Part shown: one piece after another, positions 17,916-26,939 of the stretch
How the letters are laid out: each line of letters begins with the position of its first letter
How positions within the stretch are numbered: the first letter of the stretch is position 1
NCBI GenBank assembly: GCA_019638025.1
Contig: JAHBUO010000010.1
Location: forward strand, 1-64,000
DNA length: 64,000 nucleotides
Source: Ignavibacteriaceae bacterium
GTDB lineage: Bacteria; Bacteroidota; Ignavibacteria; Ignavibacteriales; Ignavibacteriaceae
Direction of reading: 5' to 3'
Program-made: the position numbers and the translations under genes
Notes under the pieces: generated by a model
Told to the model about the DNA's origin: nothing
Database searches by the model: none
The model's input: the letters and a program-made list of their open reading frames with translations, nothing else

Positions 17916-19094
17916 ATGAATCTGATAAAAGTCATACTCATAACACTACTCGTTATTCTCAATTTTAATATTGAAGCACAACAAAAAGCGCAAACAGTTT
18001 CAGAAAAGAATCCCGCTAAAATCAGCTTTAATCAGCTTACTGATTTTAACGAAGGAATGGCTGCTGTTCTTAAAGGAAATGTATGGGGATTTATCGACGA
18101 AAACGGTAATGTAGTAATAGAACCGGCGTATTGGGCTGTTGATTATCCCAAATTTATGAACGGTTTAGCAAGTGTTATTCAACCTGATGAAAACCGATTA
18201 AGAGGTTACATCGATAAAACCGGAAAAGTTGTTATCCCTTTTCAATACTATACCGCTATGCCTTTTTATGATGATGTTACTACAACATATTCCCCGGCTT
18301 CGGCTGACGGTAGTTCCCAAATTCGATGGAGCATCATAAATAAAGATGGAAAAGTATTAGTTGAATCTTTTCCAAATCATCACTCAAACGAAACCTATTT
18401 TGTTGAAGGCTTAGCAAGAAATCAAATTCAATTTAATTACGGTTATGTTGATAAATCTGGAAAGAATGTTATCGAACCAAAATTTGTTGAAGTTAGAGAT
18501 TTCAGCGATGGAATGGCTGCTGTGAAAGGGGAAACTCCTACCGGCGAATATAAATGGGGATTCATCAACAAAGATGGTAAGCTCGTTATCGATTATACAT
18601 ACTCCAACGAACCAAAACCGTTTAGCAACGGACGCACTTTTGTTTTATCAAATGACTACAAATGGGGAATTATTGATAAAGAAGGTAAACTTATTGTCGA
18701 ACCTAAATTCAAGCAAGTATTTCCTTATTCAGAAAATCTCGCAGTCGTGAGTGAGTATGATCAAAAAGCTTTTTTTGAAGAATGGAAAATCATCGATGTT
18801 AACGGAAAAGTTATTAAGAGTTATCCTAAACCGAAAAAAGATGATGAGAGAATTACTTTCTGGTCGGGATTTCAGGATGGATTGGCTATTGTACATAAAG
18901 GTTATGGAATGAAACATTGTGCTGTTGATAAAACCGGTAAAGAAGTCTTCAAACCGATGTATCGGAAAATTAATCCCTTTAACAGTGGTCGCGCTTATGC
19001 TGAATATTTTGACGACAAAACCAGAAAAATCACCTATGGTTACATCGACAAAAAAGGGAACTTTGTAATAATCAACACACCCCCACAATTTTAA
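17916..19094 (+). CDS. Exported WG-repeat protein
   Basis: 392 residues: a signal peptide ending near IEAQQ, then about nine WG repeats of roughly 40 residues with the core W/Y-G-F/Y-I-D-x-x-G-K-x-V-I-x-P-x-F/Y. These repeats probably build an all-beta solenoid or propeller-like binding protein; no catalytic site is visible. A GGAAGAGG ribosome site precedes the ATG. It stands alone between the deformylase-like gene (128-nt gap) and the convergent tyrA gene. Likely periplasmic or surface-located. Confidence 0.85.
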   Translation: MNLIKVILITLLVILNFNIEAQQKAQTVSEKNPAKISFNQLTDFNEGMAAVLKGNVWGFIDENGNVVIEPAYWAVDYPKFMNGLASVIQPDENRLRGYIDKTGKVVIPFQYYTAMPFYDDVTTTYSPASADGSSQIRWSIINKDGKVLVESFPNHHSNETYFVEGLARNQIQFNYGYVDKSGKNVIEPKFVEVRDFSDGMAAVKGETPTGEYKWGFINKDGKLVIDYTYSNEPKPFSNGRTFVLSNDYKWGIIDKEGKLIVEPKFKQVFPYSENLAVVSEYDQKAFFEEWKIIDVNGKVIKSYPKPKKDDERITFWSGFQDGLAIVHKGYGMKHCAVDKTGKEVFKPMYRKINPFNSGRAYAEYFDDKTRKITYGYIDKKGNFVIINTPPQF

Positions 19095-19106
19095 TATATT
19101 ATTTCC

Positions 19107-19138
19107 TAATTGCCACACCTTTAAAGGCGTGGCAATTA
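19107..19138. terminator. Hairpin between convergent genes
   Basis: A 10-bp perfect inverted repeat (19107-19116 with 19129-19138) encloses an inner CCTT/AAGG stem. It lies between the WG-repeat gene and tyrA, which point at each other. There is no U tract on either side, so it is a terminator or mRNA-end stabiliser by position more than by full signature. Confidence 0.5.
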
Positions 19139-19158
19139 ATAACAAATTCCTTCCTCAC

Positions 19159-20229
19159 CTAACTAAAAATAAACCCATGCTTTTGTAAAAGCTCTTTTGC
19201 AAGAATAACAGCTGACTCCGATTCGAATGACAATCGAAATGTTCCTTGTGCTCCTTCTCGGATTTTCAATAATTCCATATCTTTAATGTTGATGTTGTTG
19301 TCAAACATCAGTGTTGTCAGCTTACTAAGCACTCCCGGCTCATCTTTAACAGAGATGAATAAATCGAAAACCGGATTAAGAAAACCTTTATTCTGCTTCG
19401 GAATTGCTTCACGCATATATCGAGCAGTTTCAAATAGCTCACGTATTTTTAAGAAGTCTTCAACTTCGAGAGAAGATTTAAACTGTTCGAGTTGCTCAAT
19501 TAGATTATTTATGGAAGATGCAATATTTTTTTTATTAACCGAAAAAATCGATTCCCAAATATCAAAATTACTTGAGGCAATTCGAGTCATATCCCGAAAT
19601 CCTCCTGCAGCAAATTCGATAGTTTCAGTCTTGGAGCCATAATTTGTAATTGTATTTACAAGCGAAACTGCTAATAGTTGGGGGAGGTGACTAACATTTG
19701 CAACAATCTCATCATGAGTTCTTGCATCGATAAATCTTACTTTTGCTCCGATAGAATGAAGTAAATTTAGCAACTTGGTTTCAGCTTTTATCGCTTTTTC
19801 CTCACCGCAGAGAATATAAACTGCATTTTCAAACAGCAATGCATCTGCATTATCGTAACCGGATTTTTCTTTCCCCGTCATCGGATGTCCCCCGATAAAT
19901 ACCCCTCTTGAATGAACCTTATCCCACTCTTCAAAAAAGATATTTTTAACACTGCAAACATCGGTGAGAATACATCCTGATTTAACAATTGGTGCTATTT
20001 GTTTTAGAGCATCAAGTGATTGATAAATTGGGAGTGAAAGGAAAATTATATCTTCATCTGTTAATTCTGAAAAGGAATTAATTTGATAATCTATAATTCC
20101 TTCGGCTTTAGCTTTAGCAATAGTCTCTTTGTAATCGTATGCTGAAATTGTAAGAGAGTTATCAAAACTCTTTATCGCTTTAGCAAGTGAGCCCCCAATT
20201 AATCCGAGTCCAATAATAGATATTTTCAT
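19159..20229 (-). CDS. tyrA: Prephenate dehydrogenase with C-terminal ACT domain
   Basis: 356 residues. The N-terminal Rossmann fold begins ISIIGLGLIGGSLAKAI (NAD-binding glycines), followed by HPMTGKEKSG and the NVSHLPQLL helix that carries the catalytic-site His. Residues from about 285 form an ACT domain (KDEPGVLSKLTTLMFDNNINI), a tyrosine-responsive regulatory module in this family. It oxidatively decarboxylates prephenate to 4-hydroxyphenylpyruvate for tyrosine synthesis. rpiB lies 12 nt upstream on the same strand, probably co-transcribed. Confidence 0.92.
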   Translation of the reverse strand: MKISIIGLGLIGGSLAKAIKSFDNSLTISAYDYKETIAKAKAEGIIDYQINSFSELTDEDIIFLSLPIYQSLDALKQIAPIVKSGCILTDVCSVKNIFFEEWDKVHSRGVFIGGHPMTGKEKSGYDNADALLFENAVYILCGEEKAIKAETKLLNLLHSIGAKVRFIDARTHDEIVANVSHLPQLLAVSLVNTITNYGSKTETIEFAAGGFRDMTRIASSNFDIWESIFSVNKKNIASSINNLIEQLEQFKSSLEVEDFLKIRELFETARYMREAIPKQNKGFLNPVFDLFISVKDEPGVLSKLTTLMFDNNINIKDMELLKIREGAQGTFRLSFESESAVILAKELLQKHGFIFS

Positions 20230-20241
20230 TTGGCTAAATAA

Positions 20242-20685
20242 TTATTTCTCTAATGCCAATACTTTTTCAAGTCTTCGTTTATGACGTTCTTCGTTACTGA
20301 ATGAAGTCTGAACAAATCCGAGTACAAGCTCCTTTGCGGTTTCGATACCTATTATTCTGCCGCCAAGACATAATACATTCATATCGTCATGTGATACACC
20401 TTGTTTTGCACTGTAAGTATCATGGCACACACATGCCCGAACACCATTGATTTTATTGGCTGCAATGCATGCCCCTACACCGCTTCCGCAAATAATTATT
20501 CCCTTAGTTGCCGCCCCTTCGCTGACTATCTTTGCAACTTTAATTGCAAAATCAGGATAATCATCTTTAGCATCATAAACCAAATTCCCGGCATCTTCGA
20601 TTGCATAGCCGAGATTAACAAGAAATTCTTTAACCTGTTCTTTTAATTCAAATCCTCCGTGATCGGCACCTAAAACTATTTTCAT
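20242..20685 (-). CDS. rpiB: Ribose-5-phosphate isomerase B
   Basis: 147 residues, usual length for RpiB of the LacAB/RpiB family. Landmarks are GADHGGFELKE at the N terminus, CGSGVGACIAANKINGVRA with the active-site Cys, and HDDMNVLCLGGRIIG. It interconverts ribulose-5-phosphate and ribose-5-phosphate in the pentose phosphate pathway. It sits between a TonB-receptor-like gene (13-nt gap upstream) and tyrA. Confidence 0.95.
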   Translation of the reverse strand: MKIVLGADHGGFELKEQVKEFLVNLGYAIEDAGNLVYDAKDDYPDFAIKVAKIVSEGAATKGIIICGSGVGACIAANKINGVRACVCHDTYSAKQGVSHDDMNVLCLGGRIIGIETAKELVLGFVQTSFSNEERHKRRLEKVLALEK

Positions 20686-20698
20686 AACAACCTTTTGA

Positions 20699-22684
20699 TT
20701 AATTTAAGAAATTCCATGCTATACCAAATCTAAACCCTCTCAGCGGCATCGGATAGTATGGAGTTATAAAATATTTTCTATCTAATAAATTTTCCATTGT
20801 GAAATAAACTATAGCACTCTCTTGAATTTCTCCTTGAACAATAAAATCGAGAGTATAATTTATCGGAATTGGATTAGCATCAAACTCATACAATACTCCC
20901 GGACGCTCAATCATATATTTATGCATCACTTGTTTGCCGATTAGGGAAAAGTTTAATCCGGCATTCAACAGAAGATTATCATCAAAAAGTCTGTCGGTAT
21001 AATATACTCCTGCTTGAATTTGCAACGGCAATAAAGAAAAATATTTTTCTCCCAGTTTGCTAAGTGTTTGATTAAACTTAAAGTTTAAACTGAATTTACT
21101 GATTCGATAAATGGTTGATAATGAGATTCCTATCTGATTTTTAAGAAACATATAAGAATAGATATATGTTCTTCCGGTATCAATTGTACTCCCGAACAAA
21201 ATCTTTTTCTCATCAAATAAAGATGCAAATAGAGCTGATTTAATAGTAATATTCTCTGATTCAAACTCTATTCCTGTTTCAGAGTTTGTAATCTTGTAAT
21301 CACCACGAAAATATGTATTTGAATAAGGTTTTTTGTCAATTATCGAGAGCCCTGCATAAAATCTGAATAGTTTATTTATCTGAACTCGTAAATCAGCACC
21401 GGCACCGAAAAGATTATCCCCGTTTCGATTTAATATTCTCCCAAATACCGAAGGAATTATTGCGGTGTCCGCAAGTTTAAGTGAAGCAACACCACTAAGT
21501 GAGTAATCGCTGTACTCTGTTTCAATAGTGTTTAACCGATTGTATTCCGAAGCAATATTTACAACCTCAAAACCACCATTTACATTTAGCGAAAAATAGT
21601 CATGGTCATATTTATTTGTGACACTTATTCCATTGAATCTGTTTTTATAATCATTATAAATTCGATTACTGAAGTCGTTTTCGTTATTCCGAAATTCATC
21701 AAGCGTATTTGAAGTTAATATCTTCAACTCGAATAGATTCCTGTCGATAATATCCGTCCGGAAACCGGCAGTAAATTTGTGTGATGTTTTTCGATTATAT
21801 TGAGTCTCGAAAATTACCGGGGCGCCTATTTCATCATATAGAAGACTGCTTGGAGCTGATGGGTTACTCAAAATTTTTGCATAATCGATACCCCCATTCA
21901 AACTTACGTTCCCTTTATGGTAGTAGTAATCGGCAAACAAAGTTAACTTATCATTAGCATAATAGTAAGCCCCGGCGGTAGCCGTCCACATACCGAATGA
22001 CGTATTTCTAAACCTCTCGCCGGAAATCTGATTGGTCACATCGAAAAAAAGATTAAGTTTTTTGTAAGGCATAAGAAAAGCTTGACCATCAATCATAGCT
22101 TCGCCAAATGAACCCTCATAATATCTGATACGGGTTTTGGGCGTCCGAGAAATTACTTCTTTATTTATGAAATTAACGGCAACAGAATTCCAACCTCCAT
22201 AGAGGAAACCTCTCGGAAGCGGAACAAATTCTATCGAATCGATTAACTCGGATTGTAACAAGTGCGAGTCAAAGCTATTACTATTCCTGTCGTTTAGCAA
22301 TCCGCTCGTCGAAAGAAAACTTATATCATCGAATCCTCTTCCATATAAGTACAGTTCTGAAGGATTTCCGGCAAATCCCATATCGCGTAAAAAAGAGAAA
22401 GGGTGCTTAGAGAATATATTTCCGGAATATCTATAATCAGAAAAATTAATCTCCCCCTTATTTGTAAACTCCGAATAATTATCAAATGGAATACGACTAA
22501 CTGAAACTATTGTATCACGCCTTGTCGATTTAGTAATTGTAGTCGAGTCAAGTGCTGTCGAATCAGCAAATCCCGATGAATCATGTATATGCTTGCTATC
22601 GATAACTCGGGTAGAATCGATAACTTGGGCGGATGAATACGTCCAAAATAAGAGGAATAAAAAAACTAATCGAAAAACATTCAA
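20699..22684 (-). CDS. TonB-dependent-receptor-like outer-membrane barrel protein
   Basis: 661 residues with a signal peptide (MNVF to YSSAQ), then an Asp/Ser/Thr-rich segment (about 20-60), a short plug-like region (LYGRGFDDISFLSTSGLLND, IEFVPLPRGFLYGGWNSVAVNFIN) and a long alternating beta-barrel region ending MPLRGFRFGIAWNFLN with a terminal aromatic/Asn. The plug carries the conserved receptor spacing but no clear TonB box, so ligand and energy coupling are unknown. The start codon is TTG (22682-22684), forced because no in-frame ATG precedes the signal peptide. rpiB follows at 13 nt. Confidence 0.75.
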   Translation of the reverse strand: MNVFRLVFLFLLFWTYSSAQVIDSTRVIDSKHIHDSSGFADSTALDSTTITKSTRRDTIVSVSRIPFDNYSEFTNKGEINFSDYRYSGNIFSKHPFSFLRDMGFAGNPSELYLYGRGFDDISFLSTSGLLNDRNSNSFDSHLLQSELIDSIEFVPLPRGFLYGGWNSVAVNFINKEVISRTPKTRIRYYEGSFGEAMIDGQAFLMPYKKLNLFFDVTNQISGERFRNTSFGMWTATAGAYYYANDKLTLFADYYYHKGNVSLNGGIDYAKILSNPSAPSSLLYDEIGAPVIFETQYNRKTSHKFTAGFRTDIIDRNLFELKILTSNTLDEFRNNENDFSNRIYNDYKNRFNGISVTNKYDHDYFSLNVNGGFEVVNIASEYNRLNTIETEYSDYSLSGVASLKLADTAIIPSVFGRILNRNGDNLFGAGADLRVQINKLFRFYAGLSIIDKKPYSNTYFRGDYKITNSETGIEFESENITIKSALFASLFDEKKILFGSTIDTGRTYIYSYMFLKNQIGISLSTIYRISKFSLNFKFNQTLSKLGEKYFSLLPLQIQAGVYYTDRLFDDNLLLNAGLNFSLIGKQVMHKYMIERPGVLYEFDANPIPINYTLDFIVQGEIQESAIVYFTMENLLDRKYFITPYYPMPLRGFRFGIAWNFLN

Positions 22685-22722
22685 TTTTTTGCTCGAATTT
22701 TAAGAATAATAAAAAGAGTTAT

Positions 22723-22752
22723 CAAAATTAATAATTAAATTACGGGTTCAAA
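22723..22752 (-). promoter_or_regulatory. Putative Bacteroidota-type promoter of the barrel gene
   Basis: Reading the minus strand, TTTG (22752-22749) is followed after 18 nt by TAATTTTG (22730-22723), matching the TTTG / TAnnTTTG consensus. The TTG start of the receptor-like gene is 38 nt beyond the -7 element. Same layout as the site upstream of glnA. Confidence 0.4.
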
Positions 22753-22778
22753 AATTTAGTTTTAATATTCGAAGGCTT

Positions 22779-23501
22779 ATGAACAATAATATCCCTTTTT
22801 TGCCCGGTGGTTTGGAACAATATAATCTCCTAAAGAAAAATGTTGATCTGAAAGATAAAATTATTCTAATTCTTGGTTTTGGAGCAGAGCAAATCGCTCT
22901 TCAAATGACAGCGTATGCAAAAGCTGTGATAATAGCAGTCTCAACTAATGAAGAATTATTGGCTACTCGCCTGAAAATGAGTGGCAAACCTAAAATATCG
23001 GTTAGACTTATGTCTTTTGATGTTACTGATTTTAGTGATGAAGCCGTAGATGTGATTTATTCACAAGGGGCTTTATCTTCGGATATCCGTAATAAAATAT
23101 TGAAAGAGCTTCACCGAATTATAAAACCTGACGGTACGCTTTGTTCAGGGGAAGTTGTTTCATTGAAAGAAGAATCGCCCCAATTTGTGAAAGACATTTG
23201 GGATCGCTCCGGAATGAACTGCCTTTTTATTAGTAATTTAGAAAAAAATTATACTGATAAGAATTTCAATATTGTTTCTTCGAAAGAGTTAAACTTTACT
23301 TTGAAAGCTTATTACAATGCAGCTGCTGAGATAATTAAACGAGGGATGAAAAATATTTCACCGGAGGATTTAAAGGTACAGAGAAAAGTTGTCAATCAAC
23401 TTCAACATGAAGTCCATGCTTTTCAGAAACTTGGCGGCAATAAATATATTGGCTTCAAAACATTGATTCTCTCGAAGGTAGTTGTGAATGAAGAAGAATG
23501 A
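22779..23501 (+). CDS. Class I SAM-dependent methyltransferase-like protein
   Basis: 240 residues. A divergent motif I (KIILILGFGAEQIALQM), an acidic motif II region, then DEAVDVIYSQGALS and LKELHRIIKPDGTLCSGEV match the class I methyltransferase fold of the UbiE/SAM type. The C-terminal 90 residues are helical and not family-specific. The glycine-rich loop (GFGAEQ) is less canonical than GxGxG, so cofactor binding is likely but not certain. Its last 14 bases overlap the start of rlmD, implying translational coupling. Substrate unknown. Confidence 0.7.
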   Translation: MNNNIPFLPGGLEQYNLLKKNVDLKDKIILILGFGAEQIALQMTAYAKAVIIAVSTNEELLATRLKMSGKPKISVRLMSFDVTDFSDEAVDVIYSQGALSSDIRNKILKELHRIIKPDGTLCSGEVVSLKEESPQFVKDIWDRSGMNCLFISNLEKNYTDKNFNIVSSKELNFTLKAYYNAAAEIIKRGMKNISPEDLKVQRKVVNQLQHEVHAFQKLGGNKYIGFKTLILSKVVVNEEE

Positions 23502-24927
23502 TATTCTTGAGCTATCAATAATTAAGTATGCATTTGAAGGGAAAGGAATCGCAAAAATTCATAGAGAAACTAATCCTCCTGCAGAAATAAAGGAAGAAAA
23601 TTTTGTCGTATTTGTGCAAGGGGCTTACCCGGGGGATGTAGTTAAAGCTAAAATCAGAAAAGTAAAAAAGAATTATGCAGAGGCTCAACTTTTAGAGGTT
23701 TTAGTTGCTTCTGATAAAAGAATAAAGCCTGAGTGTAAATATTTTGGTGTTTGTGGAGGTTGTAAACAGCAAGATTTAGATTATAAATTTCAAACTGAAT
23801 ATAAGTATCTTCAGGTTGAAGAGATTTTTCGGAAGCTTGGCGGATTAACAGATTTTACGATGGAGTTGATTCTTCAATCAGATAAAAAATATTTTTATCG
23901 GAATAAGATGGAGTTCTCTTTTGCCGATAAAAGATGGCTTACAAATGAAGAAATATCTTCGGAAATAAAGATCGAGAATGATTTTGCTCTTGGATTACAC
24001 ATCCCCGGATTATATGATAAAGTTCTCGATATAAACGAATGTCTGTTGCAATCCGAAGTTAGTAATGGAATTTTGAATCTTACCAGAGACTTCTTCAAGT
24101 CAAGAAACTTGTCGATTTATACTACTAAAACTCACTCCGGGTACCTTCGAAATTTAATTGTAAAACAATCTTCACACACGAATGATTTAATGGTTAATAT
24201 CGTTACTTCAACGTCTAATAAAGAATTAATTAAAGAATATTCTGAAAATCTTCTAAACAACTTCCCGACAATTACAACAATAGTAAATAACATAAGTGCC
24301 AAGAAAGCTTTAATTGCTCTTGGTGATTATGAAGAAGTGGTGTACGGAAATGGGTATATCCATGATACGATTGGCAACTTTAAATTCAGAATAAGTGCAA
24401 ATTCTTTCTTCCAGACAAATACTCTGCAAGCCGAAAAATTATATAATACCGCTCTTGAATTTGCAGGGTTAAACCAAGATGAAATCGTTTACGACCTATA
24501 TTGCGGAACCGGAACTATATCAATATTTATATCAAAATCGGCTAAACAAGTTTATGGATTTGAAGTTGTTGATTCATCGGTTCACGATGCGAATGTTAAT
24601 AAAGAAATAAATGGGATTTCTAATGTAGAATTCTATCAGGCTGATTTGTACAAAACATTTCTTCCGGTTGTAGAAGAAAATAAAATTCCAAAACCTGATG
24701 TTATAATTGTTGACCCTCCGCGAAGTGGTATGCACACAAATACTATCTCAGATGTAATAACGCTTTCACCAAGAAAAATTGTATATGTCAGTTGTAACCC
24801 GACAACACAAGTTCGGGATATTAACTTGTTTGTGAAGAGTGGATATAAATTAGTAAGAGTTAAACCTGTTGATATGTTCCCTCAAACACATCATGTTGAA
24901 AATGTTGCTGAACTAATCAAAGAGTAG
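23488..24927 (+). CDS. rlmD: 23S rRNA (uracil-C5)-methyltransferase, RumA/TrmA family
   Basis: 479 residues. An N-terminal TRAM-like beta domain is followed by a [4Fe-4S] cluster motif (CKYFGVCGGCKQQDL, with a further Cys after it), then FFQTNTLQAEKLY, motif I YDLYCGTGTISIF, DPPRSGMH and SCNPTTQVRD with the catalytic Cys. The family transfers a methyl group to C5 of a uridine in 23S rRNA or tRNA. The RlmD assignment among paralogues is the most common for this cluster-containing type but is not proven. It overlaps the upstream methyltransferase by 14 bases and converges on rsmI with an 11-base overlap. Confidence 0.85.
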   Translation: MKKNDILELSIIKYAFEGKGIAKIHRETNPPAEIKEENFVVFVQGAYPGDVVKAKIRKVKKNYAEAQLLEVLVASDKRIKPECKYFGVCGGCKQQDLDYKFQTEYKYLQVEEIFRKLGGLTDFTMELILQSDKKYFYRNKMEFSFADKRWLTNEEISSEIKIENDFALGLHIPGLYDKVLDINECLLQSEVSNGILNLTRDFFKSRNLSIYTTKTHSGYLRNLIVKQSSHTNDLMVNIVTSTSNKELIKEYSENLLNNFPTITTIVNNISAKKALIALGDYEEVVYGNGYIHDTIGNFKFRISANSFFQTNTLQAEKLYNTALEFAGLNQDEIVYDLYCGTGTISIFISKSAKQVYGFEVVDSSVHDANVNKEINGISNVEFYQADLYKTFLPVVEENKIPKPDVIIVDPPRSGMHTNTISDVITLSPRKIVYVSCNPTTQVRDINLFVKSGYKLVRVKPVDMFPQTHHVENVAELIKE

Positions 24928-25621
24928 AGCTTCTTTTGTACTTGTATCTTTTAGACCTATTATTTAGTAACAATACAAATTCTCCCTTCAGATTTTGTTT
25001 TATTACTTTGGAAAGTATGTATTCCGCATCTCCTCTAAAAAACATTTCATCTTTTTGAGTTAATTGATAAGCTAGAACAAGTGGCACGTTCTTCCCGAAA
25101 ACCATGATTATACTTTCGATAAGATTTTTAAGGCGGTAGGGAGTATCTAGAAGAATTATTAATTCATCCAAGGTTTTTAACTTAACAAGTTCTTGTTTAC
25201 GGACTTCTTTTTTTGGTGAGAGCCAACCGTAGTAATAAAATTTTTCGATATCTAGTCCGGATGCAATTAGAGCCGGAATAATTGATACTGCTCCGGGAAT
25301 CGGGATAATCTGAATTTTATCGGCAATACATATTTCAATTAAATAATGTCCCGGCTCAGAAAAGAGGGGAGTTCCGCAATCAGAAATAACGGAGACAACT
25401 TTGCCGTTTTTTATATTTGCAACAATTTCTTCGGCTGTCTCTTTTTCGTTATGCTCATTCAATGAGAGCAAAGGCTTTTCGATTTTGTAATTGGATAGCA
25501 AACGCCTTGCTTCGCGATATTCTTCACATACAATTAAATCGGAATTTTTTAATGTATTTAAGGCACGAAGAGTGATATCGTCATAATTCCCGATTGGAGT
25601 TGATACTAAGTATATTTTCAT
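24917..25621 (-). CDS. rsmI: RsmI-family 16S rRNA cytidine-2'-O-methyltransferase-like
   Basis: 234 residues, shorter than typical RsmI (about 280). It belongs to the tetrapyrrole-methylase-fold family: YLVSTPIGNYDDITLRAL at the N terminus, SDCGTPLFSEPG, and IPGAVSIIPALIASGL. RsmI methylates the ribose of C1402 in 16S rRNA. Two conserved blocks differ from the usual form: AEDTRxT is CEEYREA, and SDAGTP(x)ISDPG is SDCGTPLFSEPG, so it may be a paralogue with another target. The short C terminus lacks part of the usual domain. Convergent with rlmD. Confidence 0.75.
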   Translation of the reverse strand: MKIYLVSTPIGNYDDITLRALNTLKNSDLIVCEEYREARRLLSNYKIEKPLLSLNEHNEKETAEEIVANIKNGKVVSVISDCGTPLFSEPGHYLIEICIADKIQIIPIPGAVSIIPALIASGLDIEKFYYYGWLSPKKEVRKQELVKLKTLDELIILLDTPYRLKNLIESIIMVFGKNVPLVLAYQLTQKDEMFFRGDAEYILSKVIKQNLKGEFVLLLNNRSKRYKYKRSSTL

Positions 25622-25638
25622 ATTACAAAGTTAAGAAT

Positions 25639-25666
25639 TGGAAGTATACTTTTCAGCATACTTCCA
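25639..25666 (-). terminator. Hairpin after the ABC permease gene
   Basis: A 9-bp stem (25639-25647 with 25658-25666) with a 10-nt loop lies directly after the permease stop codon on the minus strand and before the rsmI start. The following minus-strand sequence is AT-rich but lacks a continuous U tract, so termination may be partial. Confidence 0.45.
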
Positions 25667-25673
25667 TTAGAAA

Positions 25674-26939
25674 CTAATTTTTTAATTTCAGCCATTTAAC
25701 AACTTCAGACCATTTAGGTTTTTTGCCTGTCCATAATACCCCGACACTATAAATTTTACCGGCAATTGGGAAAATTAAAAAGATAGTGGCAATATTTAAT
25801 CCCATTGCAAATACTTGTTGCCATATAGGAACCTCAATTAATGACATTCTTGCAGGCATAACTATAATTGATGCAAACGGTACCAGTGATGCTATTTCAG
25901 CATAAGGTTTATTAGGATTTTCCATCATTGATAATGCAATGAAGAATGGGATAATAATTAGCATCATCAATGGAAGTGAACCACTTGAAGCATCCTGTGG
26001 ATTATCGAATATCGAACCCAATGTAGCAAATAGTCCCGTGAAAATTATCAAACCAATAAAAAAGTTTACAATAATAAAGACTGCTAATTCAGGCTTTACA
26101 TTTAGTGTAATTTCTTTTGGAAGAGCGAGTAATGCTGAAGAAGATACGGTTATGATGGTAAGCAACCAAACTCCCATTTGAGCGCCACCGGTTATTGATG
26201 CACCGAGAATTTTACCGGTCATCAATTCTCTTGGACTAACTGATGATAATATGACTTCAACAATTTTACTCCCTTTTTCTTCAATTACGGATTGCATTGT
26301 CATTTGTCCCATCATTAGTAAACTCATGTAAAGCAAAAATGTGAAAGCGTATGCAAGAACAAGGTTTCCATAACCAGCTTCTGAAATTTCTTCATCTTTA
26401 GCGACTTTGAATCCGGTAAAATCAACTCCTCTTCTTGCAAACTTTAACTCATCCACACTTAAAGATTTATTATTGAAATAATATTCCAATAAAACTTTAT
26501 TGATAGGTCCGTCAAGTTCCCGATTTAGAGATATGTTTTGCGGTGACTTCGAGTAATATTCAATTTTTTTATCAGCCAAAGCTGAGTTAGGAACGTAATA
26601 AATTCCGGTTATTTTTTCCTGAAGAAGATCTTCTTTTTTTGATTCAAGATGGTTTTGAAATTCATTTCTAGTCATTGACAAATAATTAAACTGGTATCCT
26701 TGGTCTTTAACAAACTTTGATTCAGCAAACTCATTTTGAAATCTACCAATCAGTTCAGATTTTTCAATTACAAAATCGAATGCTAAATTTTTACTATCTG
26801 TTGAATAAAGAAGAGCTTGAACACCCCCAAAAACTACAATAAGTCCTGGCACGAGTAAGGTCATCGCAATAAAAGCTTTCGAAAAAAGTTTCTCTTTAAG
26901 CTCACGTTTAAGAACGGCGAGAACTCTATAGTTAAACAT
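25674..26939 (-). CDS. ABC transporter permease, NatB/ABC-2 type
   Basis: About 421 residues with one N-terminal membrane span, a large extracytoplasmic domain (about residues 45-185) and five to six C-terminal spans, the layout of NatB/YhaP-type exporter permeases. The start is ATG 26937-26939 because GGAGG lies 5 nt upstream; the frame is open for 28 further codons. The ATG overlaps the stop of the ATPase gene by 8 bases, so the two are coupled. The transported substrate cannot be read from sequence; sodium or antibiotic/lipid export are options for this family. Confidence 0.82.
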   Translation of the reverse strand: MFNYRVLAVLKRELKEKLFSKAFIAMTLLVPGLIVVFGGVQALLYSTDSKNLAFDFVIEKSELIGRFQNEFAESKFVKDQGYQFNYLSMTRNEFQNHLESKKEDLLQEKITGIYYVPNSALADKKIEYYSKSPQNISLNRELDGPINKVLLEYYFNNKSLSVDELKFARRGVDFTGFKVAKDEEISEAGYGNLVLAYAFTFLLYMSLLMMGQMTMQSVIEEKGSKIVEVILSSVSPRELMTGKILGASITGGAQMGVWLLTIITVSSSALLALPKEITLNVKPELAVFIIVNFFIGLIIFTGLFATLGSIFDNPQDASSGSLPLMMLIIIPFFIALSMMENPNKPYAEIASLVPFASIIVMPARMSLIEVPIWQQVFAMGLNIATIFLIFPIAGKIYSVGVLWTGKKPKWSEVVKWLKLKN

